Positions 21,986-34,207 of a DNA stretch of 64,000 nucleotides are shown in pieces. The stretch spans positions 23,895,760 to 23,959,759 of the forward strand of contig OY986973.1 in NCBI GenBank assembly GCA_963920575.1, in the 5' to 3' direction. The stretch comes from Narthecium ossifragum. Lineage: Eukaryota > Streptophyta > Magnoliopsida > Dioscoreales > Nartheciaceae. The notes beneath the pieces are model-generated. The model was not told the origin of the DNA. It ran no database searches and worked only from the letters and a program-made list of their open reading frames with translations. Numbering within the stretch: the first letter of the stretch is position 1; every line of letters begins with the position of its first letter. Position numbers and translations under genes: made by a program.

Positions 21986-23588
21986 ATGGAAGGGGACCTT
22001 CCAAGCTGCCTACAGTATGAGGAGGACATCGATGACTCAAAGTATTTATGTGGGCTTAGCACCATTCTCGTGGCCAACATTCAGGAACTGAAAGACCGGA
22101 TTTCCCAAATAGAGTTTATTTTCTGCAGTCAACTCTTTCCCAGTTTTCAGTCAAGATCAAAGAGTTTCCAGAAAAGATTGCTTGAGGCAAGGAAATCTGC
22201 AGAGGGTGATTGGAAGACGAAGGAAAGTCTTCTCTTAAGTCAAATAGAAGAGCTTCGTCTTGAAAAACAGCATGCACAAGAACAAATTCATCAGCTGCAT
22301 ATTTCCTTGGAACAAAGTAAGACAAGGTTGATGAGTTCTGAGCAGTTGTTGAATAGAGAAGAATGTGAAAAGAAGCAGTTGCTGGACAAAGTGGAAAGTT
22401 TAGAAAGGCAAGAAGAAGCCATTGCTGAGCTCAAAGAACAGCTTGCGCAGAAGACTGGTGAAGTGGCGAAAGAGAAGGAATTGCAGGAAAGGCTGTTGCA
22501 ACAGATTGAGTTGAAAGATCAACAAATATTGACAGAGCGTAGGAAGGGAAGATGTGTGCTCGAAGATATGAGCACAAGATACAAGAACTTGAAATCCCAG
22601 TACACATTTATCCTCAGAAAATCTTGTATTGTAGAAGAGAAACAGCATTTTTCAGACAGGATGGAAGAGGACAATGGTTCACGGCCGCCTTACATGAACA
22701 AGAGAACTCTACATGGTAAGACACTCTCATACTCCTACTTCTTAGTGCTATTGTGATAGGCAAGCACAAATAATTGGCCAAAAGTAAATGATATGACATG
22801 AAGTAATTCCTACTATTATTCTCTTTGAAGGTATTTTGCCAGATTTATTTGTAACTTGAGTGTATTGTCGCTAATTAAATGGGTCACTTCCTTTGGTTGT
22901 CTCAGGAAACAAAGATCAAGAGACCACCGAGCTTAGTTTGGAGCCAAAAGAACTGAGGTATGAGAAAGCTTTAAAACTTAAGGATGTTGAAGACACTGGA
23001 TTTGTTAAAACATCAAGCGGTGGCTGTTCACGCATCAATCAGTTCCCTCCCAAACATACTGGTAATACGACGAAACCTGAGAAACCATCATGCTGGAGAG
23101 TTACTCGAATGCGCCAAGAACCTGGAGGTGCAGACCCACATGATGACTTCCTGGACACACCTATGGAAGCCATTAGGAACTCAAACAAGGGCTCCCATGA
23201 GGAAGTTCAAGATGCCCCTGTACCCTCTCTGGATGACATGGAGTTCAACAACTCCGACGACGAAACACAGGATGTGAACGCCGAGGCTCTCCGCCAGCAG
23301 CAACCGCATGTGTCCGCTGCTCCGAGGCCAGAGGAGAGCAAGGGTTTCAAGTATGTGGAGCCTGTGAGGAAGAAGGCCGAGCGAGAGAATCTCAAAGGGG
23401 TGGAATGCAAACAGTGCAAGAAGTTCTATGATGCAGCTCTTCCGGATGGAGGACAAGGCAATGGCGGAGACGGCTCCAAGAGCATGCGATGCGAGCACCA
23501 TGACGGCATTTCAAGGCATCGATATAGGTACGTTCCTCCTTCGACACCCGAAGGGTTTTGGAACATTGGTTTTGACTCGGATATATGA
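21986..23588 (+). CDS. COM1: COM1/SAE2/CtIP-type DNA end-resection factor (GAMMA RESPONSE 1)
   Basis: Partner of the MRE11 complex that starts resection of meiotic and damage-induced double-strand breaks. Two coding exons, 21986-22715 and 22906-23588, join in phase 1 to give 470 residues. The N-terminus (MEGDLPSCLQYEEDIDDSKY) and the block LSTILVANIQELKDRISQIE match plant COM1. Residues of about 90-205 are strongly coiled-coil (tetramerisation region). The C-terminal Sae2/CtIP domain shows CKQC at 411-414, Cys439 and the RHR motif at 447-449, followed by YVPPSTPEGFWNIGFDSD. Every key residue is present. The start is set by similarity to the Arabidopsis N-terminus. The gene is intact. Confidence 0.95.
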
Positions 23589-23662
23589 ACATTTGAATTA
23601 ATTTGTATTCACTTCTCTCTTGAACAGTTCTTGCTTGTGTTTTTAGCATACTCATACTCTTA

Positions 23663-24639
23663 CCTCTGTTTGGCTATAGGGTTAGTAAATGGGGTTAAGG
23701 GGGTTCCCCATTCTTACCCCTAAACGCTATTCTCTTTGAAAATGGGGTTAAGAGGGGTTAAACCTAAAAATGGGGTTAAGCTTTTCTCTCTCATTTACAT
23801 CCATCACATATATTCTAATATTATTTTAAAAATACTAATATATAAATAATGATAAATTATTTTATACATTTTACATGATGTGAACCAATCATGATATAAC
23901 ATGTGGCATATGGCATTCACATATATTAATATTTTATTATAATAATATGTTATTGGTATTATTTAATATAAGTGGGTCTCCATGTCACATGTCATATCAT
24001 GATTGGGATGCATCATGCAAAAATTATTTTATTTTATATTATTATAATAATAATATTAAAATATTATTATTATATTAATATAAGTGGCCTCGTATGGGGA
24101 TGCATTGATGTGTACAAATTTAATAATTAATATTAAAATATTAAAATATTATTATTATATTAATATAAGTGGGTATGCATGGGATGCACTAATGTGTTCC
24201 AACATTATTTTATATTATTTTAATAATAAATATTAAAATATTATTATTATATTAATATAAGTGGGTATGCATGGGATGCACTAATGTGTACCAACATTAT
24301 TTTAAATTATTTTAATAATAAATATTAAAATATTATTATTATATTAATATAAGTGGACCCGTATGGGGATGCATTGATGCAATATTATATATTTTATAAT
24401 ATTATATATTTTTATACACTTTAAGTACAAATATTTTAATTAACTTAATAATTAATTTTAATATTATAATCTTAACTCACTAGATTACCTATTATTATAA
24501 TATTATATATTTTATAATTTTTACCCTTATCCCAAGCTTAATCCACTAACTTACCCCTGTTTTTAAGCCAAACGCCAAAATGGGTTAAGTCTACCCCTTT
24601 CTTGTCCCCTAACCCCCTTAACCCCCAACCAAACAGGGC
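23663..24639. mobile_element. Tourist-like (PIF/Harbinger) MITE with internal 92-bp repeats
   Basis: The 977-bp insert is flanked by TTA (23660-23662, 24640-24642), the PIF/Harbinger target duplication. Its ends, CCTCTGTTTGG on the left and the complement of GCCCTGTTTGG on the right, fit Tourist termini. Subterminal GGGGTTAAGGGG-type words occur in both orientations. The AT-rich core has tandem copies of about 92 bp (GTGGGTATGCAT at 24169 and 24261, with diverged copies at 24084 and 24353). It lies just past the COM1 stop and may contribute to its 3' UTR. Confidence 0.85.
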
Positions 24640-24642
24640 TTA

Positions 24643-25064
24643 GGATTGGGGTACACTGTTGCCATAAATGATAAAATTACTGTAATCCAGGGAAACAAAG
24701 AGTGAATAAAAGAATCTTTTACTCTTCAATGGGTAGATTTTCCAGTCAGTGAAGTCCTTTTCTTGACATGTTTCGTTAGGCTGGGAGCTGAGATTATCAT
24801 AGAGGTACTCATGTACAGGAAAAAAAGAGATAGGATGGGTCAGAAGTAGAAGCGCCAACAATGTTTAAAGTTACATATATATATATATATATATTTAGAG
24901 AAAGGTTAGGGTTCCATCACATTATATAGCAGTCAAACCGCAGAGATTTCCTGACAATAAAGAATGTTGAGAGTCAAATCTCTTCTTCTACCACCCTACT
25001 TTGCCTACTCCGTTATGTACAAACCATCCTTGAGCATGCGGAGAGCTGAGATCTCCAGCCCGCT
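24643..25064. other. Region between Tourist element and last bHLH exon
   Basis: AT-rich, with an (AT) microsatellite at about 24872-24893. It is probably the 3' UTR of the bHLH gene on the minus strand. No other feature seen. Confidence 0.45.
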
Positions 25065-28000
25065 TCAGAGCTCCGTTTTTAACTGGTTATGTTGCAAGGG
25101 CACTGCCATATTAGAGAAACAGATCATTAGCTCTACTATACAGCAGCAATTTGGTTCTAGAAAACATTTTCATGAATCACTAGTAAAAACAAAAGAAATA
25201 GGAAAACCTCATTGAAGTCTAATCATGATTTCAACAAGACTTGGAGCAAGAAAGAAGTATCCAGGCACTAGCTACTCTTCTAAGTTGATTCCACATCACC
25301 CCACCAGGCTTGGCCTATTGTTGTATGGTATCCTTCTCATTTACCAATCCGGATGGAGACGAAGCCACCTTTTGGAATGGAGTAAGGAGGCTTTCATGTT
25401 GCCCTCAACATGTAACTAAAGATGGGGGGCCAAGTGGTCCACCAAGATAAGAACACGCCAAGATGGCGGACCCATCGTCTGAAATCAAAATCACCCGTAG
25501 ATCTCATCTTCCTCTTGCATTTTTAGGCTTTTTAGGGGCTCCTTTCCTCATAGGCTGAGCTGTCGAGCTACACTATTCATCAGTTACGTCCCGGAAAAAG
25601 ACAGCTAAAAGAGTTTTCCCAGCTAAAAAGCCCTATCAGGTGACAAACAAATCCCCAAGGACAGGAGAGACCACAACAAGCCAGTTTCACTGTTTCTCAA
25701 GCTAACAATTACTAGACAATTAGTGACTAGGGCTGATGATCCTTATATTTTTCCTTATATTTTTTTTATCTTTTCTTCCTTTTGGCCCTTTCCGGGGCTT
25801 TCTTGGATTACACTCACTTCCAGCAAGCAAACAGGAAGAGAGGAGTTGATGTGGCCCAGTTACAACACTTCGACGGAAGTGCCCCATATTTCAAACAAAA
25901 CAACCGCACCCTTAAATTTAGGAGAAAGGACCAACTCCCCTCGGATCCCGCCCGGCCATTTAATGACACCCCACAGTCAAAGAGTCCGGCCCCACTCCCC
26001 GACCCCACCCAACCCAAGGTTAAAGTAACCCTTTGAACGAACGCAAGGCTAACCCCATAGCCAGTTATCATCTTTTTCCCCTGATACCATGGTATACACG
26101 ATGGCTTTGGAGATCGGGTCAGGCACGGAGGACGCCGGTTAATCTCCAGCGCCGGCGTGTCAGCCGGTGATTGGCTCGAGATCCTGTGTGGACTTGGCTG
26201 ACATCCATCATGCGGAGTACCCGACCCTATCTGTGGTGGGTAGAGTGGGCTCATTTAATATATGTCACGGACGCACCAGAACCGGTGGACTCGTCTGGTA
26301 AAAGCTAAAAGTGAATCCCATTTACTGGCGGTTAAATTAGGTACCCTAAAACCGTCTAGGCTGGCCTAGAGCAAGGATGTGGCAAATCAGCGACCAGACT
26401 TTTGGCTCCGGATCGGTGTGCACTAACATAATGCTAGGCCCCTCTTTTGCCACGACACAGCTAGATGTTTACTAATCTCCCCTCATGAGGAAGCAGTTCA
26501 TCCGCAGGATACCGGTTAGATCCTACGTGAATCTGAACCCGCATCCGCTAATATAGATCATTTTTACAGATACGATGGCCTACTTATGCTACTGGACTAG
26601 CAGACCTTAAATTAGGATGTGGGGACCAGTAAATTGAGCGGTAGTTAGCACTTGGTTTTGCCTCGGGATCTGTGCAGTGTAAGGTTCGAGCCCAGCCAAC
26701 GGCTGCACGTCACAGATCAGGGCTAACTAATCTCCACCAAGTATGAGGGTTCCATTCGTCGGATTCAGGTCCGAACCTACGTGGATCTGAACCCGCAACC
26801 CATAACATAGATCATATAACGCAAAATTTAAGGATAGAAAGGATAGGGAGAGCATTTGAAAGGGAAGTATTGTTTCCGTTTTTGCTCACCAGGGTTGGCG
26901 GAGTCGTAAGGGAAGAGGGAGGTGGAGGTCGAGCTGGTCCCCGGTGGACCAATGAAGTGGTGGTGGTGGGGGTGGTGGTGGTGATGCTGCTGGCTTTCCT
27001 CCCTCTCCTCCCCCTCCTCCTCTCCCCACTGCTGCTGGTGGTGTCCGTGTCCCTGCAGCAGATCCACGTGCCATATCATCTCCTGCTGTTGCGGATGGTG
27101 ATGATGCGGTCTTCCTCCGTTAACCGACGACGACGCCTCCGACCAGACCGTTCCTCTCCCGTCCCCAGCCGTCACCCTCCCGCCGCACTGCCCTCCATAT
27201 ATAGCAACATCACACACATAATTCCCAGCCCTTCTCTAAAGGAAGCACTCGCGAGTAACTTAAATTAACGTACCTCGGCGGAGGACGATAGGAAGCTCTC
27301 GAGGCCGCCGAAGTCGATCCGGGGATTCACCGCCGCTAGACGCATCGACAAGAACTGCCCATTTTTAACACAAAACCACCTCCAAATCAACGCTAATTAC
27401 ATCAAATACCACAAATTTAAGCGAACACCTCTAGAATCTCAGGCAATTAAGGGTGGTCGGTCAAAGGAAACGAGATACCCACGAGGGGTCCTCTGGTAAA
27501 TACCATTTAATGCGGTGGGGGGAGTAGGAGAAGCATCGTTACCTCGACCTGCCGCTGGAGCGACTGTACGTGGTTGATGATTTCGTCTAGCACTAACGCC
27601 GTACCAGATATCTGAACAACCATCGGAAATAGAGATGTTATAATCACTACTGCTACTGCTACCCTTCTTCACATTTGCGAAAAAGTCCTCATAATTGGAA
27701 TTCGATCAACAACCTGCTAAATTAGCAACGTAAAAACGTATGAAAACTTCCAAAAATCCATTTCCAATTTCCCTCGGGGGTGGGAAAAGCTGAAAGCTTT
27801 CCAGAATACAAAAGGCCACCCACCCCCTCTCCAAAATTACCAATATTTCCAATCTTTTCTCACTCAAGAGCACACAACCACGCCTCAATTCTCTTCGAGA
27901 ATTACGATCATACCACTCACCCAATACTACTAAAATAATCGCGAGAGCAGGGAGACAGGGAGGGGACCGATCTCGCGTCCATTTAAGAAGGAAACTTAAT

Positions 28001-28944
28001 CCAAAGGAGACCATTAACTAATCCAACAAAGAAATAATACTGACCTTGTTGCAGCCGGGGACCAGCTCTTGGAGGAGCTTCATACGAGCATTAATTTTTT
28101 CTCTCCTTGCCTATAAAAAAATAGGGAAATTAAAAGGGAACGTGCTCATAACGAACTAATTATTAAAGTAATCTATGATTAGATACTAATTGATCGAGGA
28201 TTACCCGCTCGGCTAGGCTGTGGCTGTCCGTTGCCTGGCCGCGGCGAGCCCGGACGTGGACGTAGGGAGGCTTCTCCTTATCCTTATCGCCGCCGCCGGC
28301 ATTCTTCTCCTCCGCCTCCTCCCCGCTCCGGCTCCTCTTGGTGGGGGCCTTCGCCTGAGATTTGGAAGTGGGAACGTTTCCCATAGCTCAGATTGCTTTC
28401 CCACAGTTACTAGAAAATGGAAAACCCTGGAGAGATGGGGATTAGAGATACCGCGAACCTTGCTCTTCTCGGCGGAGGGCTTTCGTTTAGAGGGGCGGTC
28501 AATAGCGGCGGCTGAAGCGCCGCCGCCGGAGTCAGCGGGCTCCGGCTTCGAGATTGGCGATCTCTCGCCGGAGTTGGACGCCTCCGGAAACTCCTCGGCG
28601 GCGAAGACGGAGAACCGCGCGGCTCGCTCCACCAGCGTGGCGTTGGAGGGGAAGGTGGGGGCGAAGCCTAGCGGTAAGGCGGGGAGCGCCGTGGGGTGGT
28701 CTCGAATCCGTAACCACCACGCATCGCCTCCGGCGACGGCTGCGGGGTCGGGCTCGTGGAGTAGCTCGACGGCCTGGCTCGCGGGAAGGCCGAGGAGGGC
28801 GGTGAAGGAGCTAGCGGTGGTCGGAGGTGAAGTATCGCTCATGAGGCTCTGGATCTCCTCCTCGAACCGGAGGCTCTCGGCGATCTCCGTCGTGTAGGCG
28901 CCGGAGTTCCCCGATCCGGTGCCGGAGCTCCGCGTCACCTCCAT
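25065..28944 (-). CDS. bHLH transcription factor, subfamily XII (bHLH48/60-like)
   Basis: Nuclear DNA-binding regulator. Seven coding exons fit: 28459-28944, 28205-28354, 28045-28110, 27543-27611, 27274-27354, 26890-27187 and 25065-25102, totalling 395 residues. The first five introns are phase 0 and the sixth is phase 1. The basic region is [14 protein letters not shown] with the E-box-reading H207-E211-R215. The helices run [20 protein letters not shown] and [16 protein letters not shown], followed by the subfamily XII signature [17 protein letters not shown]. The next exon is His/Gln-rich ([10 protein letters not shown]). The 38-bp last exon encodes [11 protein letters not shown], the conserved C-terminus (NQLKMEL in relatives as I recall). 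The Met at 28944 is preferred because [12 protein letters not shown] opens the conserved N-terminus; an upstream in-frame Met at 29019 exists. The 1.79-kb last intron holds repeats. Confidence 0.92.
26360..26820 (+). mobile_element. tRNA-derived SINE-like repeats, two diverged copies in the bHLH intron
   Basis: The second copy (about 26600-26820) has an A-box-like TAGTTAGCACTTGG (26642-26655) and a near-perfect B box GGTTCGAGCCC (26683-26693), the internal pol III promoter of tRNA-derived SINEs. Both copies (first about 26360-26570) end in the same block, CTACGTG(A/G)ATCTGAACCC followed by ATAGATCAT. The first copy has lost its B box. Cloverleaf folding beyond the boxes was not evident, so this is not a functional tRNA gene. 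Confidence 0.65.
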
Positions 28945-30180
28945 AATCACCTTTAGATCCCCCCCGATCCCAACTATTAAGACCTCAACTCCCCCAAATC
29001 CACCTCGAATTCTCGCCAAAATGCCCCAAAATGGCGCGATCTAGCTCACTCGACACCTCCAGCAGATCTCTTCTCCCCGGAAACAAGATACCCCAGCTCC
29101 CCAAACCCCGTAACTCCACCGTAAAACCGCTAAACAGAGAGGAAGCCCGTCGACGAGAGGCCGTGAAGCCGCCTACTGGGAGGCGAAGTGGTTTTCGAGT
29201 CGCCCAAAGTGGCCGGCGAGCAGAGCCAAAACGGCCTTATATAAACAGCACACGCTCACACACACAACTCTCTCTCTCTCTCTATCCCCCTCGTTATCGC
29301 TGCTTTCCTTTTTAATAAATTTTCCTGGAAAAGGACGCTCCCCGAAAGCAACGTTTGAAGCCGTATAAAATGGATAGAAGAGAGGGACTTGCACCGCTAT
29401 TCTCACTCCCGGTAAGAATAAGCGTAGATTGCCTTCACCACTTAACCAATGATTCTAGAGGCTTATATTCACAAGTAAATAGACGTAAGCACACTGGGAG
29501 TAACCTTACGGAGGGTGAATGGATACCGAACCCAATTTGGTAAGAGAAAAAGATGCGTAGAAGTCTGGAGATGTTGGGGTGTCTTTAAAAACGGCGGTTT
29601 TCGAGGACGGAGGCGGGGGGCGTATCACGCCCCGCGGCGACCCGTACCGCCCTGTCTCTGTCGCGCTATACGGATACACGTATAGAACCGGAGTGTACGC
29701 CCCCGTCGTACCGCCGGACCGAAGCTTTGATAAAAGCCGACACGCCTTTCCCGAATCGTCTCGCTCGACACTGCCCATTTCCCGCATTCATGGATCATGG
29801 ATTAGCCCGTCAAAACCGCCTCCCTATTTCCTCATCTTAATGGAGCTCCGTCAAGCTCTCTGATGTTATTATCGGATTCGGATGCTGATGCTGGGAGTGT
29901 GGCACGTGAGAGAGGCTTGTGCACATGCGACGGCGCGGAGGGACAAATATTCTTTGGGGGTGCCGCATAATTTAATTATGGGAGGAGGACCATCGTGGCG
30001 TCCGGGTGTCTAATCAATCAAGGGGTGTACCACGTAGAGGACGAGTTCTGACCGTTGATTTGATTAGACGTGGGGGCTCTTTTTGATGGATCCAGCGGGA
30101 GGACGAAACGTGGCACGTTCACGGGGATGAGTGGCTTATGCTGAAGATATCTCCACCGCAGCTGAAGCTGATCCGCTGTC
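28945..30180. other. bHLH leader/promoter and GC-rich flank
   Basis: A CT microsatellite at about 29268-29284 fits a plant promoter/leader of the minus-strand bHLH gene. 29590-29720 is GC-rich, with small palindromes such as CTATACG-GATACA-CGTATAG. No coding frame with family support was seen. Confidence 0.45.
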
Positions 30181-30231
30181 TTGGGTCAGACACGGAACAG
30201 CACTTGTTTGATAACGTGGCACCGAAATCGT

Positions 30232-30352
30232 GAGGATGACTGGATCAGCGGTGTCGGCGGTCCCCAGCCGTCCATCAAACATGCCACCCGATCCACTCGC
30301 CAACTCATTAATGATGAGGATGACTGGATCAGCGCTGTCGGCGGTCCCCAGC
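30232..30352. repeat. 84-bp spaced direct duplication
   Basis: GAGGATGACTGGATCAGCG followed by TGTCGGCGGTCCCCAGC occurs at 30232 and again at 30316 with one mismatch. The segment between the copies is not repeated in full. It is non-coding. Confidence 0.8.
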
Positions 30353-30732
30353 GAAGTGAGCGTTCGTTTTCAGTTCGGCTTCCGTCCCTGGTCAAAAAAC
30401 CGAACTATTTTTAATTCAGACTTCTGAGAACTGAATCGAATTAAATTAATTCGATCTAAAATTTTAATCAATAAACCGAACTGAATTCATATAAGAACCG
30501 AACAATCATTCTTATTTAAGACTATGCTTATAAAATAACATTTGGGTTGTCCTATATGGATCTTAAGTGACATGCTTTTTATCCTACGTAGAGTCTACCT
30601 GGAGGGGAGGGTTAGTGGTTAGTGGGGGAGGGGGTTAAGGGGTGGGTGGTTAACAAGAAAGCTAACATGAAAGTTAAGGGTGGATGCCTACCGTGTCAGG
30701 TGGTACGGGGGTCCGCTAGTCATCCTTATATA

Positions 30733-31305
30733 GGAGCATGGTTATAAGTTAACCTTTGATTATCCTACTGACATCCTATGTGGCATGATTTATCCTATGT
30801 GGTTGCTGATGTGGAGGGGATAATAGTGGGGGAGGGGGGAGTTAGGAGGGGTTTGTGGGAAGTTATGAAGGAGGTGGGGGGGAGATGGTGGTTACCCTGC
30901 CATGTGGCAGGGGATAGGACTAGTATAAGTCTATTACATAAGACCCAGCGCATCCTATCAGATGAATAGGGAGGTCTGATCCAAGTTAAGTCTGAATTTA
31001 TCATACGATCAAGATGAAGCTAAGTGGAATGAGGTGGTTACTCGATGGTTAGAAGAGATATAATGATTAGTGTGAGTGGTGGTTACTTGTGACAAGTGAC
31101 GCAAGGCACCCAATATATATACATACTGCTCCTATTCCTTGCCACATGGCAGGGTAACCACCATCTCCCCTCACCTCCCTCATAACTCCCCACTAACCCC
31201 CCTAACTCCCCTCTATTACCCCCTCCATATCAACAGCCACATAGGACTAAGCCTACCACATAGGATGCCAATAGAACAACCAAAGGTTATTTTATAACCA
31301 TGCTC
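30733..31305. mobile_element. Fold-back (long inverted repeat) element
   Basis: Arms 30733-30922 and 31127-31305 are inverted copies of about 180-190 bp with an estimated 80-85% match, around a 205-bp spacer. Each arm has a G-rich half (GGGGGAGTTAGG) and ends near CCCTGCCATGTGGCAGGG, itself an 18-base palindrome (30895-30912). Outer ends share GAGCATGGTTATAA. No coding capacity. The RNA could fold into a long hairpin. Similar GGTGGCACGGGCCCACC-type words occur near 30690 and 31670, suggesting a larger decayed element. Confidence 0.75.
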
Positions 31306-33200
31306 ATATATAATGATGATATATATCAACCTTATAAGGAGCAAAAACGGTTACAACCGTTTACCTCCTATTAGTTTATTTACATGTATATTTTCCTAAG
31401 TTAACTTTGTATATTTTTATTAGATTCTATAGGATAGTTTTAAATATACATCCTTATAATCATAAGTCATGAGATTAGTTTTAAATATACATACTTATCT
31501 ACCTTATAAGATCCAAGGGTAGTTACTTTTATGACTCATCATCTGAGTCATAAACTTATACACACATGACATACACGTGGTATAAAATTATAATTAAATA
31601 AACAAAAAAAAATAGTGACTGGTGTGGCGTAAGTTATAATAGAGATAGTGGGGGCGGGCAGTTAGCCGTGCCAGGTGGCACGGGCCCACCACCTAGTATA
31701 TATATATAAGAAAAAAATTATTTTATTAAAAATTCATGTTTTTCAATTCTAATCGAAATTTATAATGGAGAATCAAAAATTTTAAGGTTCGAAAACAGAA
31801 CCACTAAACCGAATGAATCCAAAAGCTTAATTGAATGGACCAAAATTGTTCGGCACGGCGAGGTTTTTGGATCCGATTCGGTTTTGCTCACCCCAATGGA
31901 CCCATCGAATCAAACCCCGTTCGAATCGTAACCGGTGGTCGAGAGTGGTCCAGAGATGGAGGGTCCAGATCAGAATGGAGAACGGCATGATGTGCGCGTA
32001 CACAGGAGGGAATAGTCGGGAGGGTGTGGACGGGCAGCATCTGTCTGTTGCCCTTGTCTGCCCGGGTCCCCTGACTCGGGTTATTCGGTGCCCGGGGACC
32101 AGCAACACCGATGTGCCAGGCGTCTGGGCCCTCGACAGCTGGATGCCAAGTGTTACGTTTTGTGTGGGGCCCGCGAGGATGGTTATGTGAAAATACGAAT
32201 AATGAAAGTACCAGAATGTAATTTTCGTTAGTGAGGTAGTTTTTCAAAAATTGGCTAAATACTAATATATATATAAGAAAAAAAACCCCAAAAAAAAAAA
32301 CAAATTGGATTATAGGGTTTTTGGATCTAGAATCCATGATTTAATTGCATGATCCAAAATTACATCAAAGGTCCTTTTCATGTAACAATATCTCCACCGG
32401 TACATATCTGATGTCTCTATTCATATGGGCCAGTCCTTCAACATGTTGGAAGGTGTCTCAGCAAAATAGATTGAGATGTGATGGTGGGGGGATGCCAATT
32501 GTCTTGTGGTCCTAATGCTATTTTTGTAGATCCACAGGGGAGGCCCCATCCATGTCCTAATTATGTACTTTGGGATTGGGATCTTTCAATTTGGCATCTA
32601 ATTATTCAATTCCCCAATTGCTTGGATTGGTGCTTTGAGATGTGAATACATTTGGTTAATAATTGGGTTTTGCATCTTGATCTCATGAACTTTTATTTTT
32701 TATTACATTTGGATTTCAGATGTTTTTGGAGGATTATGGGAATTTACACAAAACATACAAGATGTAAAACCATGATGAAATTTTGTTGTGAAATGGACTC
32801 ACGATTAAATATTTATAAAAGAGAAATATATATATAAACCTAAGTATATTGTGGTTTAAAGGATTTGAATAAAGAACTCCAATATATCCAATTTTTCAAT
32901 CAACTAGGATGAGCTGTTAGAGATGACATAAATATATAAAATAATTTGATATATAAGCGAAGGAGTTGTGACCATGTTGCTGTAGTTTCTAAGACATAGT
33001 AAGCAGTTTTTTTTAATATAAAAAAGGATTATGGGATATATTAAAAAATACTTTAGGAAGTGAGTTAAATTTTAAAAGATTTTTAAAATCGTCTAGAAGC
33101 TTTATCTACATCATTGAAGTTGGGTTAGTATAGTCATAAAAAAATATAAAAATATGAACCTATGTTGGGTTCAATGTCTATATTAGTACATGATATTGTC
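31306..33200. other. Intergenic, no recognised gene
   Basis: AT-rich DNA with a short GC-richer patch at 31830-32200. The open frames in that patch (up to 149 codons) overlap on both strands and match nothing I know. No structured repeat was identified. Confidence 0.45.
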
Positions 33201-34207
33201 TAGGGGAGTCCAAAAAGCCTAAATGGCCCGGCCCGTACGTGTGCGGCCCAGGTGCTGGCCATGTTGGACCGGACTGATCCGGGTTCAGGGCCGGACCAGG
33301 GCCCCTTAGTCAAAAACCCGGTCCGCCCTGGGTTTTAAAGAAAAGGTTTATCGGACTGGTTGGACACCCCAACCGTGCGTAGGACGAGCGGTGCTAGTGA
33401 TCCAGTTGTGATCATCGTCGGTGGTCGGGATCAGCAAGGGAAAGGGATTGTCGGCAGTCAGGATCGGTAGTTGAAGGGTCACAGGGTCCCCCAGAGATCC
33501 ACCGGCTCGGATCGCCCCGATGGGAGGCGGAGGCGTGGATCCAGGTGAGGGCACGCAGGTGAGGGTCCATGGGAGGTGACCACGCTGGGGATGACGATCG
33601 AAGGTGGATCCGGAGCTAGTGTGGGGTGGCTTGGGTCTGGCAGATCTGGCGGAGAGCGGTGTTAGGCCGGTGGAGCTGGAGGAGCTCAACGTCGGGCTTG
33701 AAAAGGGGGGGGGGATCCTTGGGAGGTGACCGGCATCGGGGACGACGATTAGAGGTGGATCCGGAGCTGGAGGAGCTATGGGATGCTGACGGCTTGGGTC
33801 TCGCAGATATGGCGGAGAGCAGTGTCAGGGTGGTGGCGCTGGAGGAGCTTGGTGTCGGGCTTGAAAAGGGAAGGGGGGGGCGGATCCGGCGAAGGGCAGC
33901 GTCAGGGCGGCGGAGATGGAGGAGCTCGACATCGGGCTTGGCATGGGATGGCTCCGGCGAGGTGAGGCATCGGGCTTGGTGTCCGGAGAGGGAGAAGTCT
34001 TCTCCGAGAAAATGAGGCGATGGAGAGGGGGAGAAGTCTTCTCCGAGAAAGAAGATGAGAAGAGATGAGAGGGAGAGAAGTCAAAGGAGAAACTGGGCTA
34101 GCGGGCCAGCCCAGTCTTCAAGCGGGGCATGGTCATACTGGGCCAGACCGGGTTGTAGGTCTAATTGGCCCAGTACTGGCTCGGCCCGACCCGGATGGAC
34201 ACCCTTA
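33201..34207. mobile_element. Non-autonomous hAT-like element with 8-bp target duplication
   Basis: The 1007-bp insert is flanked by ATATTGTC (33193-33200 and 34208-34215). Ends read TAGGGGAGTCC and the complement of TAAGGGTGTCC, typical hAT termini, with GGCCCGGCCC-type subterminal words in both orientations. The middle is GC-rich and contains imperfect internal repeats (GGTGGATCCGGAGCT, then GTCGGGCTTGAAAAGG at about 33695 and 33855; GAGAAGTCTTCTCCGAGAAA twice near 33990-34055). The plus-strand open frame of 129 codons follows these repeats and is not called as a gene. Confidence 0.85.

Noticed and set aside
26636..26720. tRNA gene suggested by A and B boxes
   Set aside because: No acceptor stem or full cloverleaf could be paired; the sequence belongs to a repeated SINE-like unit.
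28220..28897. 225-codon plus-strand open frame
   Set aside because: Antisense shadow of the GC-rich first bHLH exons; the minus strand has the conserved family text.
31827..32337. 149- and 119-codon overlapping frames
   Set aside because: Both strands open over the same GC patch, no domain or splice logic.
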